A stretch of DNA of 64,000 nt. Source: an uncultured Eubacteriales bacterium (GTDB lineage: Bacteria > Bacillota > Clostridia > Christensenellales > Aristaeellaceae). The stretch is taken from positions 166,778 to 230,777 of the forward strand of contig CACWXY010000001.1 of NCBI GenBank assembly GCA_902764915.1, written 5' to 3'. Numbering within the stretch: the first letter of the stretch is position 1; every line of letters begins with the position of its first letter. The translations under genes were made by a program, and so were the position numbers. The notes under the pieces are model-generated. The model was not told the DNA's origin, did no database searches, and was given only the letters and a program-made list of their open reading frames with translations. Shown here in pieces: positions 49,529 to 58,552 of this stretch.

Positions 49529-51028
49529 ATGACCATATCGGAAGCGCGGGAAGCGCTGAAAAACTATCAGAAGGCCATGTATGGCCTCGGCCATGCCATG
49601 AGTGTACTCTATGTTGATGGAGATACCGCCGCTCCCAAGGAATCATGGCGCGGACGCGGCGAAGCCATGGGGTATCTTTCTTCCCTGATCTATGATCTGA
49701 CAGCGGACCCTCGCAACGAAGAAATGCTGAAGACCATCCGCCAGAATCCGGACGGGTTTACCCCGGAGGAAAACCGGATTGCCGAGCTGATCACGGAAGA
49801 TCTGCAGGACATGCAGCTGTTCAGCCAGGAAGAATATGTAGCGCGTCAGAAACTGCTCACGGAAGCCGGTGCTGTATGGCATGAGGCCAAGGTTAAGAGT
49901 GACTATGCCGCCTTTGCGCCTTACCTGGAAAAACTGATTGCTTTCCAGCGCCGTTTTGCTGCATTGAAGGCTCCCGACAGAAATCCCTATGATGTGCTCC
50001 TCGATACCTATGAAAAAGGAATGAGCACGAAGATCCTGGACCCATTCTTTGATCTTCTCAAGACAAAGCTCACGCCTGTCATTCATGCTGTCGCGGAAAG
50101 CGAGCAGCCCCGTACAGACTTCCTGCACCGCCATTATCCTGCCGCACTTCAGGATGTATTCTCGCATCGACTCATGGACCTTATCGGTCTGCCGGCAGAT
50201 CGCTGCACGCTCGGTACAACGGAGCATCCTTTTACTGACGGCATGAACAAATGGGATGTGCGTATTACCACGCATTATCATGAGGACGATGTTTCCGCTT
50301 CCATGTATTCTGTCATACACGAGGGCGGGCATGCACTGTATGAACTGGGTGTGGCAGATGCGTACCAGTTTACACGCCTTGCAGGCGGAAACAGTATGAG
50401 CATTCATGAAAGCCAGAGCCGCTTCTATGAGAACCTGATCGGCCGCTCCTATGCTTTCAGTGAAGTTGTGCTTCCCATTGTCCGCGAGATTTTCCCGGAA
50501 CAGACAAAGGATGTTACCGCAGAAGACTGGTATCGTGCCGTAAACCAGTCCTCCCCTTCCCTCATCCGTACCGAAGCCGATGAACTCACCTATCCCATGC
50601 ATGTGCTGCTCCGCTATGAACTGGAAAAGCAGCTGATCGGGGGCACGCTCTCCGTGAAGGATCTGCCCGCAGCCTGGAACGAGGGCATGAAAAAGTATCT
50701 GGGCGTCACGGTTCCGGATGACAGGCGCGGTGTACTGCAGGATTCCCACTGGTCTGGCGGTTCCTTCGGATACTTCCCCAGCTATGCGCTCGGTTCTGCC
50801 TACGGTGTACAGATGCTGGAAAACATGAATCGTGATTTTTCTGTGGATGACTGCGTAAGAAAGGGCGATCTCACGCCTGTCACTGCATGGCTTGGTACCC
50901 ATATCCACCGTTATGGACAGATGCTGACACCGCAGCAGGTGTTGGAAAGTGCCGGTGTGTCGCCCTTTGAGCCCCAGAAGTATGTGGACTATCTCACTGA
51001 CAAGTATCGGACACTGTACCACCTGTAA
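49529..51028 (+). CDS. M32 family metallocarboxypeptidase
   Basis: 499 residues, the family size. The zinc motif HEGGH (in VIHEGGHALYELG), the M32 signature HPFTDGMNKWDVRITT, and the third-ligand region SIHESQSRFYENL are all seen. It removes C-terminal amino acids from peptides in the cytosol. ATG 49529 is spaced 5 nt after GAGGTGA. The sirtuin gene starts 15 nt after its stop, so they form an operon. Confidence 0.95.
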   Translation: MTISEAREALKNYQKAMYGLGHAMSVLYVDGDTAAPKESWRGRGEAMGYLSSLIYDLTADPRNEEMLKTIRQNPDGFTPEENRIAELITEDLQDMQLFSQEEYVARQKLLTEAGAVWHEAKVKSDYAAFAPYLEKLIAFQRRFAALKAPDRNPYDVLLDTYEKGMSTKILDPFFDLLKTKLTPVIHAVAESEQPRTDFLHRHYPAALQDVFSHRLMDLIGLPADRCTLGTTEHPFTDGMNKWDVRITTHYHEDDVSASMYSVIHEGGHALYELGVADAYQFTRLAGGNSMSIHESQSRFYENLIGRSYAFSEVVLPIVREIFPEQTKDVTAEDWYRAVNQSSPSLIRTEADELTYPMHVLLRYELEKQLIGGTLSVKDLPAAWNEGMKKYLGVTVPDDRRGVLQDSHWSGGSFGYFPSYALGSAYGVQMLENMNRDFSVDDCVRKGDLTPVTAWLGTHIHRYGQMLTPQQVLESAGVSPFEPQKYVDYLTDKYRTLYHL

Positions 51029-51043
51029 AGGGAGGCGATATGC

Positions 51044-51766
51044 TTGGATCTCCAGTCCCTGATCGATGCATCAACCCATATTGTGTTCTTTGGCGGAGCC
51101 GGCGTTTCCACTGAAAGCGGTATTCCGGACTTTCGAAGCCAGGACGGACTGTATCATCAGAAGTATGACTATCCGCCTGAGGAAATCCTGAGCCACACCT
51201 TCTTTCTGCAGAAGACGGAAGAATTCTACCGCTTCTACCGTGATAAGATGCTGGCACTGGACGCCATGCCCAATGCAGCCCACAGAAAACTGGCTGAACT
51301 GGAAAAGGCCGGAAGGCTGAAGGCTATTATTACCCAGAATATAGACGGCCTGCATCAGGCTGCCGGCTCAGAAAATGTGTATGAACTTCACGGGTCCGTG
51401 CACAGAAATTACTGCATGGCCTGCCATAAGTTCTACCCTGCCGCCTATATCAAGGCATCGAGCGGCATTCCGCGATGCGAATGCGGAGGAACGATCAAGC
51501 CGGATGTGGTGCTCTATGAAGAAGGTCTGGACGGGGATACACTGGACCGTGCGATTGCCGCTCTGGCCAGCGCAGACCTGCTGATTATTGCAGGCACTTC
51601 CCTTAATGTCTACCCGGCAGCCGGGCTTGTGCGCTATTATCGCGGCAAGCATATCGTTCTGATCAACCGTGATCCTACGCCCATGGATGGACAGGCTGAC
51701 CTGGTGCTGCATGAAAAGGTCGGCGAAGTTCTCTCGGGCATTACTGTGACCCCTGTGAATGCATAA
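51044..51766 (+). CDS. cobB: NAD-dependent protein deacylase (Sir2 family)
   Basis: 240 residues. NAD-binding GAGVSTESGIPDFRS, TQNIDGLHQAAG with its neighbouring catalytic His in ELHGS, and a zinc site CMACHKF with later CECGG. It removes acetyl or other acyl groups from lysines. The start is TTG 51044, 8 nt after GGAGG; the nearby ATG 51040 is in another frame. Confidence 0.94.
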   Translation: MDLQSLIDASTHIVFFGGAGVSTESGIPDFRSQDGLYHQKYDYPPEEILSHTFFLQKTEEFYRFYRDKMLALDAMPNAAHRKLAELEKAGRLKAIITQNIDGLHQAAGSENVYELHGSVHRNYCMACHKFYPAAYIKASSGIPRCECGGTIKPDVVLYEEGLDGDTLDRAIAALASADLLIIAGTSLNVYPAAGLVRYYRGKHIVLINRDPTPMDGQADLVLHEKVGEVLSGITVTPVNA

Positions 51767-51792
51767 TATCGGAAATTCTCCCCACCGGAAGG

Positions 51793-51830
51793 CCGGCATG
51801 CTTTGCGGTTACCTTGCAAAGCATGCCGGC
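51793..51830 (+). terminator. Terminator of the M32-sirtuin operon
   Basis: Fourteen-bp stem (CCGGCATGCTTTGC 51793-51806 with 51816-51829), then TTTCCTT. The -35 of the next promoter is inside its 3' arm. Confidence 0.75.
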
Positions 51831-51842
51831 TTTCCTTATAAT
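51814..51842 (+). promoter_or_regulatory. Promoter of the rpiR-type operon
   Basis: -35 TTGCAA (51814-51819) and -10 TATAAT (51837-51842), 17 nt apart. In the leader, GCCGAAG (51870-51876) pairs with CTTCGGC (51882-51888) and is followed by GTTTTG, a possible weak attenuator. Confidence 0.6.
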
Positions 51843-51922
51843 GAAGCAGAGTTGATTTGACCTATGTCAGCCGAAGCGACCCTTCGGCGTTTTGTCTGTT
51901 GGAAAGGCGGAAACGTTAGCCT

Positions 51923-52795
51923 ATGCAGGATTACCGCGATCTCATCGCCACGCTGAACCGTTCCGGGAAAAAGCTCAGCAAATGCCATCGGCGCATCACC
52001 GATTATATTGTCGAGCATATCGATAAATCCCCTTCCATGACCACCAGCAAACTTGCTTCGGAAGTCGGTGTAAGCGAATCAACTGTGGTCCGTTTTGCCA
52101 CAGCCATGGGCTATGACGGATATGCCAGCATGCAGCGCACACTTCAGGAACTAGCCGGGCACTATCTGACTGGCTATCAGCGTATGGAGATGAGCGCGGA
52201 GCTGGAGGACCATGAGGTCCTCGGCGCTGTTCTCCGGCGTGATATGAATAACCTGCGCATGACGCTGGACAATATTGATCAGGATGTATATGACGATATT
52301 GTACGCAGGATTCTCAGTGCGCACGCGATCTATATCATGGGATTGCGTTCCGCTGCGCCTCTGGCCCAGTTCATGGACTTTTACATGAACTATATCTTTG
52401 ACAACGTCCACCTTGTCTCGTCCGGTTCCACAGACGTATTCGAGTCCATATCCAAGCTTCATGCCGATGATCTGCTCATCGGTATCTCCTTTCCCCGGTA
52501 TTCCTCCCGTACGCTTGACGCCATGAGCTTCGCCAAGCGCTGCGGTGCGCAGGTCGTTGCCATTACGGACGGCCCCATGTCTCCCCTGGCGCGCATAGCA
52601 GATGCCACACTGACAGCACGCACTGATATGGCATCGTTCGTGGATTCCCTCGCTGCGCCCCTGTCCCTGATCAATGCATTGCTTGTCTCTCTGGGACTTC
52701 AGCGGAAAGATGCGCTCTCGGAACACTTCCAGCAGCTGGAATCGGTATGGAATACCTATAACGTCTATATGGAGGAAGAAAACGGTCATGCCTGA
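51923..52795 (+). CDS. MurR/RpiR family transcriptional regulator
   Basis: 290 residues. An N-terminal helix-turn-helix (TTSKLASEVGVSESTVVRFA, about residues 39-58) and a C-terminal SIS sugar-phosphate-binding domain (about 125-265; IYIMGLRSAAPLA, LLIGISFPRYSSRT). Such regulators sense phosphosugars. No sugar pathway genes are in the operon; the next gene, a flavoprotein, starts inside its last codons, so its regulon is probably elsewhere or unusual. AAAGGCGG precedes ATG 51923. Confidence 0.9.
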   Translation: MQDYRDLIATLNRSGKKLSKCHRRITDYIVEHIDKSPSMTTSKLASEVGVSESTVVRFATAMGYDGYASMQRTLQELAGHYLTGYQRMEMSAELEDHEVLGAVLRRDMNNLRMTLDNIDQDVYDDIVRRILSAHAIYIMGLRSAAPLAQFMDFYMNYIFDNVHLVSSGSTDVFESISKLHADDLLIGISFPRYSSRTLDAMSFAKRCGAQVVAITDGPMSPLARIADATLTARTDMASFVDSLAAPLSLINALLVSLGLQRKDALSEHFQQLESVWNTYNVYMEEENGHA

Positions 52796-54017
52796 GGTCA
52801 TTGTCATCGGTGGAGGGGCAGCCGGCATGATGGCCGCCCTGACCGCCCGACAGGAAGGTGCCGATGTCACCCTGCTGGAACGCATGGAAAAGCTCGGGCG
52901 GAAAATCTATATTACAGGAAAAGGCCGCTGTAATTTTACCAACCACTGTACGCTGGATGACTTTCTCCCGGAAGTTCCCCGCAATCCGCGTTTTCTGTAT
53001 GCCGCACTTGCACAGTTTTCACCGGAAGACATGATTGCCTTTCTGGAAAGGGAGGGCTGTCCGACTGTGGAAGAGCGGGGAAGACGCATGTATCCCGCTT
53101 CCCAGAAGGCCAGCGACGTTACCCGGGTTTTCGAACATGCGCTTCGAAAAGCCGGCGTCCGTGTACAGTTGAACACGCGCGTCAGAGAAATACGGACAGA
53201 AGGCGGCATAATAAGCGGCGTTACGCTGGAGAACGGAACCGTTCTTTCCGCCGACCGTGTCATACTTGCCACCGGCGGAAAATCCTATCCCGGCACAGGA
53301 TCCACCGGTGACGGGTATGCTTTTGCCTCCGCTCTCGGACACACGGTACTCCCCCCTCGGCCTTCGCTCTCCGCACTTGTGACAAAGGAAGCGTGGCCTT
53401 CCCAATTGCAGGGACTGAGCCTGAAAAACGTGGAATTATCGGCTGTCAGAGGCAAAAAGCGGCTTTACAGGGAACGCGGAGAAATGCTGTTTACGCACTT
53501 TGGTATTTCCGGACCGCTGGTTCTGGAGATGAGCTGTCATCTGGACGAGCCGCTGGAGGAAAACACGGTTTCTCTGTGCCTGAAGCCCGCTCTGACCCGG
53601 GAGCAGCTGGATGCCAGACTGCTGCGGGAAATCCAGGAGAATCCACGCCAGAACCTGGCGCATATGCTGGAGAACCTTCTCCCCAAGCGTTTCGCCGCAC
53701 TGTTTCCTTCACTCTGCCATCTTTCGCCGGATATCCCCGCAGGTTCTGTGACAAAGGACATGCGGCTGTCGCTGGTCGATGGCCTTCTCTTTCTGCCGCT
53801 TACCGTTACACGCTTCCGTCCCTTGGAGGAAGCCATTGTCACCCGCGGAGGCGTCAAGGTTTCCGAAATCAATCCCGCCACGATGGAATCCAAGCGGGTT
53901 CCCGGGCTGTATCTGGCCGGAGAAGTGCTGGATGTGGACGCCCACACAGGCGGATATAATCTGCAGATTGCCTTTGCCACAGGTCACCTGGCTGGCATGC
54001 ATGCTGCCCGTAGCTAA
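52788..54017 (+). CDS. HI0933/YhiN-type FAD-dependent oxidoreductase
   Basis: 409 residues. The dinucleotide-binding start VIVIGGGAAGMMAAL, the second FAD signature ERMEKLGRKIYITGKGRCNFTN, and ATGGKSYPGTGSTGDGY are typical of the HI0933-like family, whose substrate is unknown. The C-terminus has YLAGEVLDVDAHTGGYNLQ, the FAD-closing motif. The ATG overlaps the regulator stop by 8 nt, so translation is coupled. Confidence 0.92.
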   Translation: MPEVIVIGGGAAGMMAALTARQEGADVTLLERMEKLGRKIYITGKGRCNFTNHCTLDDFLPEVPRNPRFLYAALAQFSPEDMIAFLEREGCPTVEERGRRMYPASQKASDVTRVFEHALRKAGVRVQLNTRVREIRTEGGIISGVTLENGTVLSADRVILATGGKSYPGTGSTGDGYAFASALGHTVLPPRPSLSALVTKEAWPSQLQGLSLKNVELSAVRGKKRLYRERGEMLFTHFGISGPLVLEMSCHLDEPLEENTVSLCLKPALTREQLDARLLREIQENPRQNLAHMLENLLPKRFAALFPSLCHLSPDIPAGSVTKDMRLSLVDGLLFLPLTVTRFRPLEEAIVTRGGVKVSEINPATMESKRVPGLYLAGEVLDVDAHTGGYNLQIAFATGHLAGMHAARS

Positions 54018-54030
54018 AGGAGTTCGTCCC

Positions 54031-55008
54031 ATGCAATACATTGTTCTCGATCTGGAATGGAATCAGCCGCTGAACTATCAGACCCGTGCCTATCGGCTCT
54101 ACGGCGATCGGCTCATGTTTGAACTGCTTCAGATCGGTGCCGTACGGATCGATGAAAACGGTCAGATCCTGGATTCATTCAATCTTCCCATACGCCCCAG
54201 CATCTACACGATTGTCCATCCGAGAATCCGGCGTATGACGCATCTTACGCCGGACATACTGGATGAAAGCCCCGATTTCGGTGACGCGGTGAACCAGTTT
54301 GTCAACTGGTGCGGAGAAGACTATGTCATTCTCACCTGGGGCTGTGACGATATCTCCGTGCTATACCAGAACCTGCATTTTTTTGATGTGCACCCGGCAC
54401 TGCCGACGTTCTATGATATTCAGCCGCTTTTCAGCAAGACCTACAGCCTGCCCAACCGAACCAATCTGAAGCAGGCCATGGAACTGATGCACCTGGATCC
54501 GGAAGAGAACCGTTCCTTCCATAACGCGCTCAATGATGCATATTACACCGCACTGGTGTTCACGCATCTGCCGCAGATGCAGGATGTGCTGTCCTATCCG
54601 CAGCAGGCACGTACACTCATCCATCCCAAGCCCCACGCGACCAAGGGTGATCTGTTCGAGTCCATTGCCATGGCACTGGACAGTGAACAGGCACAGAAAC
54701 CGCACTGTGCAATCTGTGCCCGTGAAACCATCCTGGAGGACAGCTATATTCCGCAGGCGGCCGACAAGTATGTGACGCTCTCCCGCTGTCCCAAGCATGG
54801 CCTGAACCTGGTCCGGATTCGTTTCCGCCCCACGGTAGATCATATGCGTGAGATGACCGTGCGCACCTGCCGGGCAACACGTCCGAATATCGCCTATGTG
54901 CACACCAAGCGGCTGCAGATCCAGCAGCGTGCCGCAGAGGGCCGCATGCCCGACCCGGAACTGATGCTGGATTATGCAGAAAAGTCCAGCGTTACCTTTG
55001 AAGACTGA
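54031..55008 (+). CDS. DEDDh 3'-5' exonuclease with C-terminal zinc-like region
   Basis: 325 residues. The N-terminal exonuclease fold (1-185) has Asp-x-Glu in VLDLEWN, LTWGCDDISVL, and HNALNDAYYTALV supplying the catalytic His and Asp; this is the KapD/ERI-like branch of the DnaQ family. A C-terminal part has CAIC and CPKHG, a possible zinc knuckle, not usual for this family. AAAGGAG precedes ATG 54031. It is third in the rpiR operon. Confidence 0.83.
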   Translation: MQYIVLDLEWNQPLNYQTRAYRLYGDRLMFELLQIGAVRIDENGQILDSFNLPIRPSIYTIVHPRIRRMTHLTPDILDESPDFGDAVNQFVNWCGEDYVILTWGCDDISVLYQNLHFFDVHPALPTFYDIQPLFSKTYSLPNRTNLKQAMELMHLDPEENRSFHNALNDAYYTALVFTHLPQMQDVLSYPQQARTLIHPKPHATKGDLFESIAMALDSEQAQKPHCAICARETILEDSYIPQAADKYVTLSRCPKHGLNLVRIRFRPTVDHMREMTVRTCRATRPNIAYVHTKRLQIQQRAAEGRMPDPELMLDYAEKSSVTFED

Positions 55009-55028
55009 TGAATAAGGAGGCGAACCCC

Positions 55029-56675
55029 ATGACATTTTACTGTCTCGATCATTCCCTTTCTTCCGACGCATCCATGCGTGTTCTGGACATTCTCTCTGCC
55101 ATGGGGTTTGTCAGACGAGACATTCTCGCTGTACTGGTTGACGGAGAAGTCCGAGAGCTGACAGACACACTTTCATCGGATGCCACGCTGCGCCCCCTTA
55201 CGCTTGCCAATGAAGAAGGACGCAGAATCTATGAGCGTTCGCTTCGCTTTGTCATGCTGCTGGCACTGCGCCATCTGTTTCCAGGGGCCCGCGTGCGTGT
55301 AGAGTATTCCGTATGCGGTGGGATTCTGGTCCGCCTGCCTGGAAAAGCGCTGAGCACCCGGGATGTGCGCCGGATCGCGGAGGAAATGCATCTGCTCTGT
55401 GAAAAGGATCTGCCGTTTACCCATGCTCAGTGGACAACGGAAGAAGCGCTTGCCTATTTCACCGAGGACGGGCAGACAGACAAAGCAGTTCTCCTTTCCC
55501 ACCGTCCCATTGATCATATCCGCATGTATCAGTGCGAAGACATGTCCGAGTATTTCTACGGCGCCATGGTACCCTCTACCGGATATGTTCCCATCTTTGA
55601 TCTGCTCCTTCACGGTAACGGCTTTGTCCTGCAGCTGCCCAATGCCGCCAGCCCCCTTGAGCCCGCCCCGTACTTTGATCGTCCCCGGCATCTGGCCGCC
55701 TTTGATCAGTCCGCCCGCTGGTGTTCCATACTCGGTGTGGAGAATGTGACAGACCTGTCGCTTCTGATTGAGAAAAAGCAGCTGCGCCCTTTCATCCGCG
55801 TAAATGAAGCACTGCATGATCAGGCCATCATTGATATTGCCCGCAGTATTTCCACCGCACGCCGCAGAATTGTTCTGGTTGCAGGACCTTCTTCCTCCGG
55901 AAAGACCACCTTTTCCGGAAGACTGGCTGTACAGCTGCAGGTCCTGGGCCACCGTGCTGTCCGCGTCAGCCTGGACAACTATTACCGGAACCGGGATCAG
56001 ATTCCCCGGGAACCGGACGGCAGTGTGGACCTGGAACACATCCGTGCGATTGATGTACCCCTGATTCAGGCGCAGATGCAATCCCTGCTCGCAGGCGAAG
56101 AAGTTATGCTTCCCGTCTATTCCTTTCAGACCAAGTCCCGTGATGTGCAGGGGATTCCGCTGCGCCTGGGCGCTAACGATATCGTCATTTTCGAAGGCAT
56201 TCATGCGCTGAATCCCGTGCTGACAGAGCATCTGCCAGCAGACCAAATTCATCGGGTCTTTGTCTCCGCGCTCACCTGTCTGAACCTGGATGATCACAAC
56301 CGCATCCGCACCACCGATGTACGTCTGCTGCGCCGGCTGGTCCGGGATCATCAGTTCCGCAATACCGACCCCAGAGACACATTCGCTATGTGGGAGAGTG
56401 TGCGCAGGGGCGAGGAAACCTGGATTTTCCCGTTCCAGGAGAATGCGGACAGCGTATTCAACACAACACTGCACTATGAACTTCCGATCCTTGCGCATTA
56501 CGCACGCCCGCTTCTGCAGATCATTGGGCCTTCCGACCCCGGTTATCTGTTTGCGTTCCGGCTGCGTAAGATGCTCAACTATCTTCCTGCTGTCGATCCT
56601 GAAATCTTCAATGAAATCCCGCCGCTGTCGCTGTTGCGTGAGTTTATCGGCGGATGTACCATTGATGAAACCTGA
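55029..56675 (+). CDS. Uridine kinase-like nucleoside kinase
   Basis: 548 residues, the size of the TGS-containing Udk-like proteins of Clostridia. An N-terminal TGS/ThrRS-like region (1-180) is followed by a P-loop kinase: Walker A GPSSSGKTT near 286, VSLDNYYRNRD, IFEGIHALNP. It is expected to phosphorylate a nucleoside; the TGS part suggests RNA contact (inference). ATG 55029 is placed by AAGGAGG; an in-frame ATG at 55008 overlaps the previous stop. Confidence 0.87.
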   Translation: MTFYCLDHSLSSDASMRVLDILSAMGFVRRDILAVLVDGEVRELTDTLSSDATLRPLTLANEEGRRIYERSLRFVMLLALRHLFPGARVRVEYSVCGGILVRLPGKALSTRDVRRIAEEMHLLCEKDLPFTHAQWTTEEALAYFTEDGQTDKAVLLSHRPIDHIRMYQCEDMSEYFYGAMVPSTGYVPIFDLLLHGNGFVLQLPNAASPLEPAPYFDRPRHLAAFDQSARWCSILGVENVTDLSLLIEKKQLRPFIRVNEALHDQAIIDIARSISTARRRIVLVAGPSSSGKTTFSGRLAVQLQVLGHRAVRVSLDNYYRNRDQIPREPDGSVDLEHIRAIDVPLIQAQMQSLLAGEEVMLPVYSFQTKSRDVQGIPLRLGANDIVIFEGIHALNPVLTEHLPADQIHRVFVSALTCLNLDDHNRIRTTDVRLLRRLVRDHQFRNTDPRDTFAMWESVRRGEETWIFPFQENADSVFNTTLHYELPILAHYARPLLQIIGPSDPGYLFAFRLRKMLNYLPAVDPEIFNEIPPLSLLREFIGGCTIDET

Positions 56676-56752
56676 TTCTCGTTTGCAGCATCAGCGCTTC
56701 AGCTGATGTGTATGGTTTATTCCCCCAACGACTCATGGAAAGGAAGGATTGT

Positions 56753-57532
56753 ATGTCTCATTTTCGCCTCTGTACTCGTCTCCTCGCTCTTCTTCTGGTA
56801 CTGAGCGTATGCCCGGTCATCGCCTTGGGTGCCGAAATCACCATTGACGACCGGGTACGCTTCGAGGACGGGAATACGACGATCACCTGGACCGATGACG
56901 GTGACGGCGGTCCCTACGCATTAGGCTACGAATGTCTCGACAACAGCGGTATGGATCAGGGGTTCTGGGCAAGCGGCAATCAGGAAGATTCGACCACCAG
57001 CAGCCGTTCCTATACGTTTCCGGATCTGGTTCCTGGATATGCCTATACCATCTACCTGTTCGGAAATGAAGTTTCCACCACTGCCAATATTCAGGTTCCC
57101 TCCGCTTCGACTTTCGAGGATGGTCTCCTCAAAGCCTCCTCTGTCAAAGTTTCCCTTGGCTATCGCACATATCAGGAAGGAAACAACTCGCCACAGAAAG
57201 CTGACGGCTTTACTGCCAGCGACATGAACAAGCACATGAGCGATACCTACTATGGGCTTTATTACGAGCTGAGCCTCCCGCGTCTTTCCCATGCCCGGGA
57301 TTACAATGTACTGGTCACGATCACCGCGCCGAACGGCTTTGTGATGTCCGCACATTCCGAGCAGTATGTCTTTTCCACCGGTGTTGGCTTTACACACTTT
57401 CTCAAATTCATGGGAAGCAGTTTCTTCGATTTTCTCATGGACCGCGCTGGAGAAATCCCTGTGGGCACCTATACCGTCAATACCTACTTCAACGGCATGA
57501 TTGCCAACACACAGACATTCCGCGTTCGGTGA
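56753..57532 (+). CDS. Secreted protein of unknown function
   Basis: 259 residues. A clear signal peptide (1-27, cleavage probably after IALGA) is followed by beta-rich sequence; TWTDDGDGGPYALGYE and YTFPDLVPGYAYTIYLFGN recall a fibronectin type III-like module, and the C-terminal half (about 115-259) is unassigned. GGAAAGGA precedes ATG 56753. It is 77 nt after the kinase gene with a small hairpin (56687-56706) between, so it may be a separate unit. Confidence 0.65.
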   Translation: MSHFRLCTRLLALLLVLSVCPVIALGAEITIDDRVRFEDGNTTITWTDDGDGGPYALGYECLDNSGMDQGFWASGNQEDSTTSSRSYTFPDLVPGYAYTIYLFGNEVSTTANIQVPSASTFEDGLLKASSVKVSLGYRTYQEGNNSPQKADGFTASDMNKHMSDTYYGLYYELSLPRLSHARDYNVLVTITAPNGFVMSAHSEQYVFSTGVGFTHFLKFMGSSFFDFLMDRAGEIPVGTYTVNTYFNGMIANTQTFRVR

Positions 57533-57536
57533 ACCA

Positions 57537-57578
57537 AAAAACAGGCCCTGATGCTGATATGCTTCAGGGCCTGTTTTT
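57537..57578. terminator. Bidirectional terminator
   Basis: Perfect 15-bp stem AAAAACAGGCCCTGA/TCAGGGCCTGTTTTT (57537-57551 with 57564-57578), between convergent genes. Confidence 0.93.
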
Positions 57579-57583
57579 CTGGT

Positions 57584-58111
57584 TCAGCTGCGGAAAAAGG
57601 AATCAAAGCGTTTCTTAAGTCCCAGCGGATAGCACAGGATAACCGACAGTACTGCGCCAAGCGCCGCCTGCAGGACTTCAAAAGGCAGTTTTATAAGCGC
57701 AATCTCCGGTGTCGCATATACATAGGCTCGTCCCAGTGTATACCCTGCCACCATGATCGCAGCGCCGACAGAAACAGCGGCGATTGCCATGCGCACCGGA
57801 TGCCGATACGCTTTCCCATGGGTCATGCCGGCAATCACCATAGCCTGCAGTCCATGCGTCACAAGCGACACAAACATAGGCGCAGGATAGAACAGGAAAT
57901 CTCCCAGAAAGCTTCCGATACCCCCGACCACAAAAGCACCCACAGGATCCAGGAGCATGGCAGACATACAGATTACTGTATCACAAAAATACAGATGTCC
58001 GCCGGGTACGGGAATACTGAAAACACTCATGCTCAGAATAATATTCATCGCCATCAGCAGGGATATGACCGTCAGCCGCTGAATCTTCTGATCCCATCTC
58101 TGTCTCTGCAA
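57584..58111 (-). CDS. ECF transporter substrate-binding (S) component
   Basis: 175 residues with about five or six membrane helices. GGHLYFCDTVICMSAMLLDPVGAF, then GGIGSFLGDFLF, match ECF S components, which bind a vitamin or similar substrate and share an energising module. The substrate is not evident and no ECF ATPase is in the window. The start is TTG 58111, 6 nt after GGGAGGG; the nearby ATG is in another frame. It is last in the operon with the FMN oxidoreductase and ArsC-like genes. Confidence 0.82.
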   Translation of the reverse strand: MQRQRWDQKIQRLTVISLLMAMNIILSMSVFSIPVPGGHLYFCDTVICMSAMLLDPVGAFVVGGIGSFLGDFLFYPAPMFVSLVTHGLQAMVIAGMTHGKAYRHPVRMAIAAVSVGAAIMVAGYTLGRAYVYATPEIALIKLPFEVLQAALGAVLSVILCYPLGLKKRFDSFFRS

Positions 58112-58165
58112 GCCATACCCTCCCGTCAAAAACCGCCAGCAGTCTTCTTCTGTGGCGGTTATCTC

Positions 58166-58525
58166 TTATTCCTGGATCAGCGAAAGCCATTCCAGCTCAT
58201 TAAAGCCCACAGCAATGCCCTTGTCTGTAATCAGAATCGGGCGTTTCACCCATAGTCCATCCGAGGAGAGCATATCCAGAAGTTCCTTCTCCAGGAACGT
58301 ATTCACTCTCCCTGAAATATGATTGGCACGGTACAGTTTTCCCGTTGTATTAAAGAAGCGCTTCCAGGAAAGCCCGGAAATCTTCTTCCATTCAATCAGT
58401 TCCTCGCGGCTTGGATTGTTTTCCACAATCGAGCGCTTGGTATAGGCAACCTTGTGCTCTTTCAGAAACTTCTCCGCGCGTTTGCAGGTAGAACATGTAT
58501 CCAGCCCAATCAATGTGATATTCAT
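58166..58525 (-). CDS. ArsC/Spx family thioredoxin-fold protein
   Basis: 119 residues. LDTCSTCKRAEKFL gives a CxxC at the N-terminal active site, with SIVENNPSREELIEW and VKRPILITDKGIAVGF, the ArsC-family signature. Members include arsenate reductase, YffB and the regulator Spx; no ars genes are adjacent, so arsenate reduction is not implied. It lies between the FMN oxidoreductase and S-component genes on the same strand. Confidence 0.88.
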   Translation of the reverse strand: MNITLIGLDTCSTCKRAEKFLKEHKVAYTKRSIVENNPSREELIEWKKISGLSWKRFFNTTGKLYRANHISGRVNTFLEKELLDMLSSDGLWVKRPILITDKGIAVGFNELEWLSLIQE

Positions 58526-58552
58526 TTCTCTTTTCCCCTTATTTTTTCCCGT

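Noticed and set aside
55173..56498. 441-codon leftward open frame inside the nucleoside kinase gene
   Set aside because: It is antisense to a gene with clear kinase motifs and lacks any start signal.
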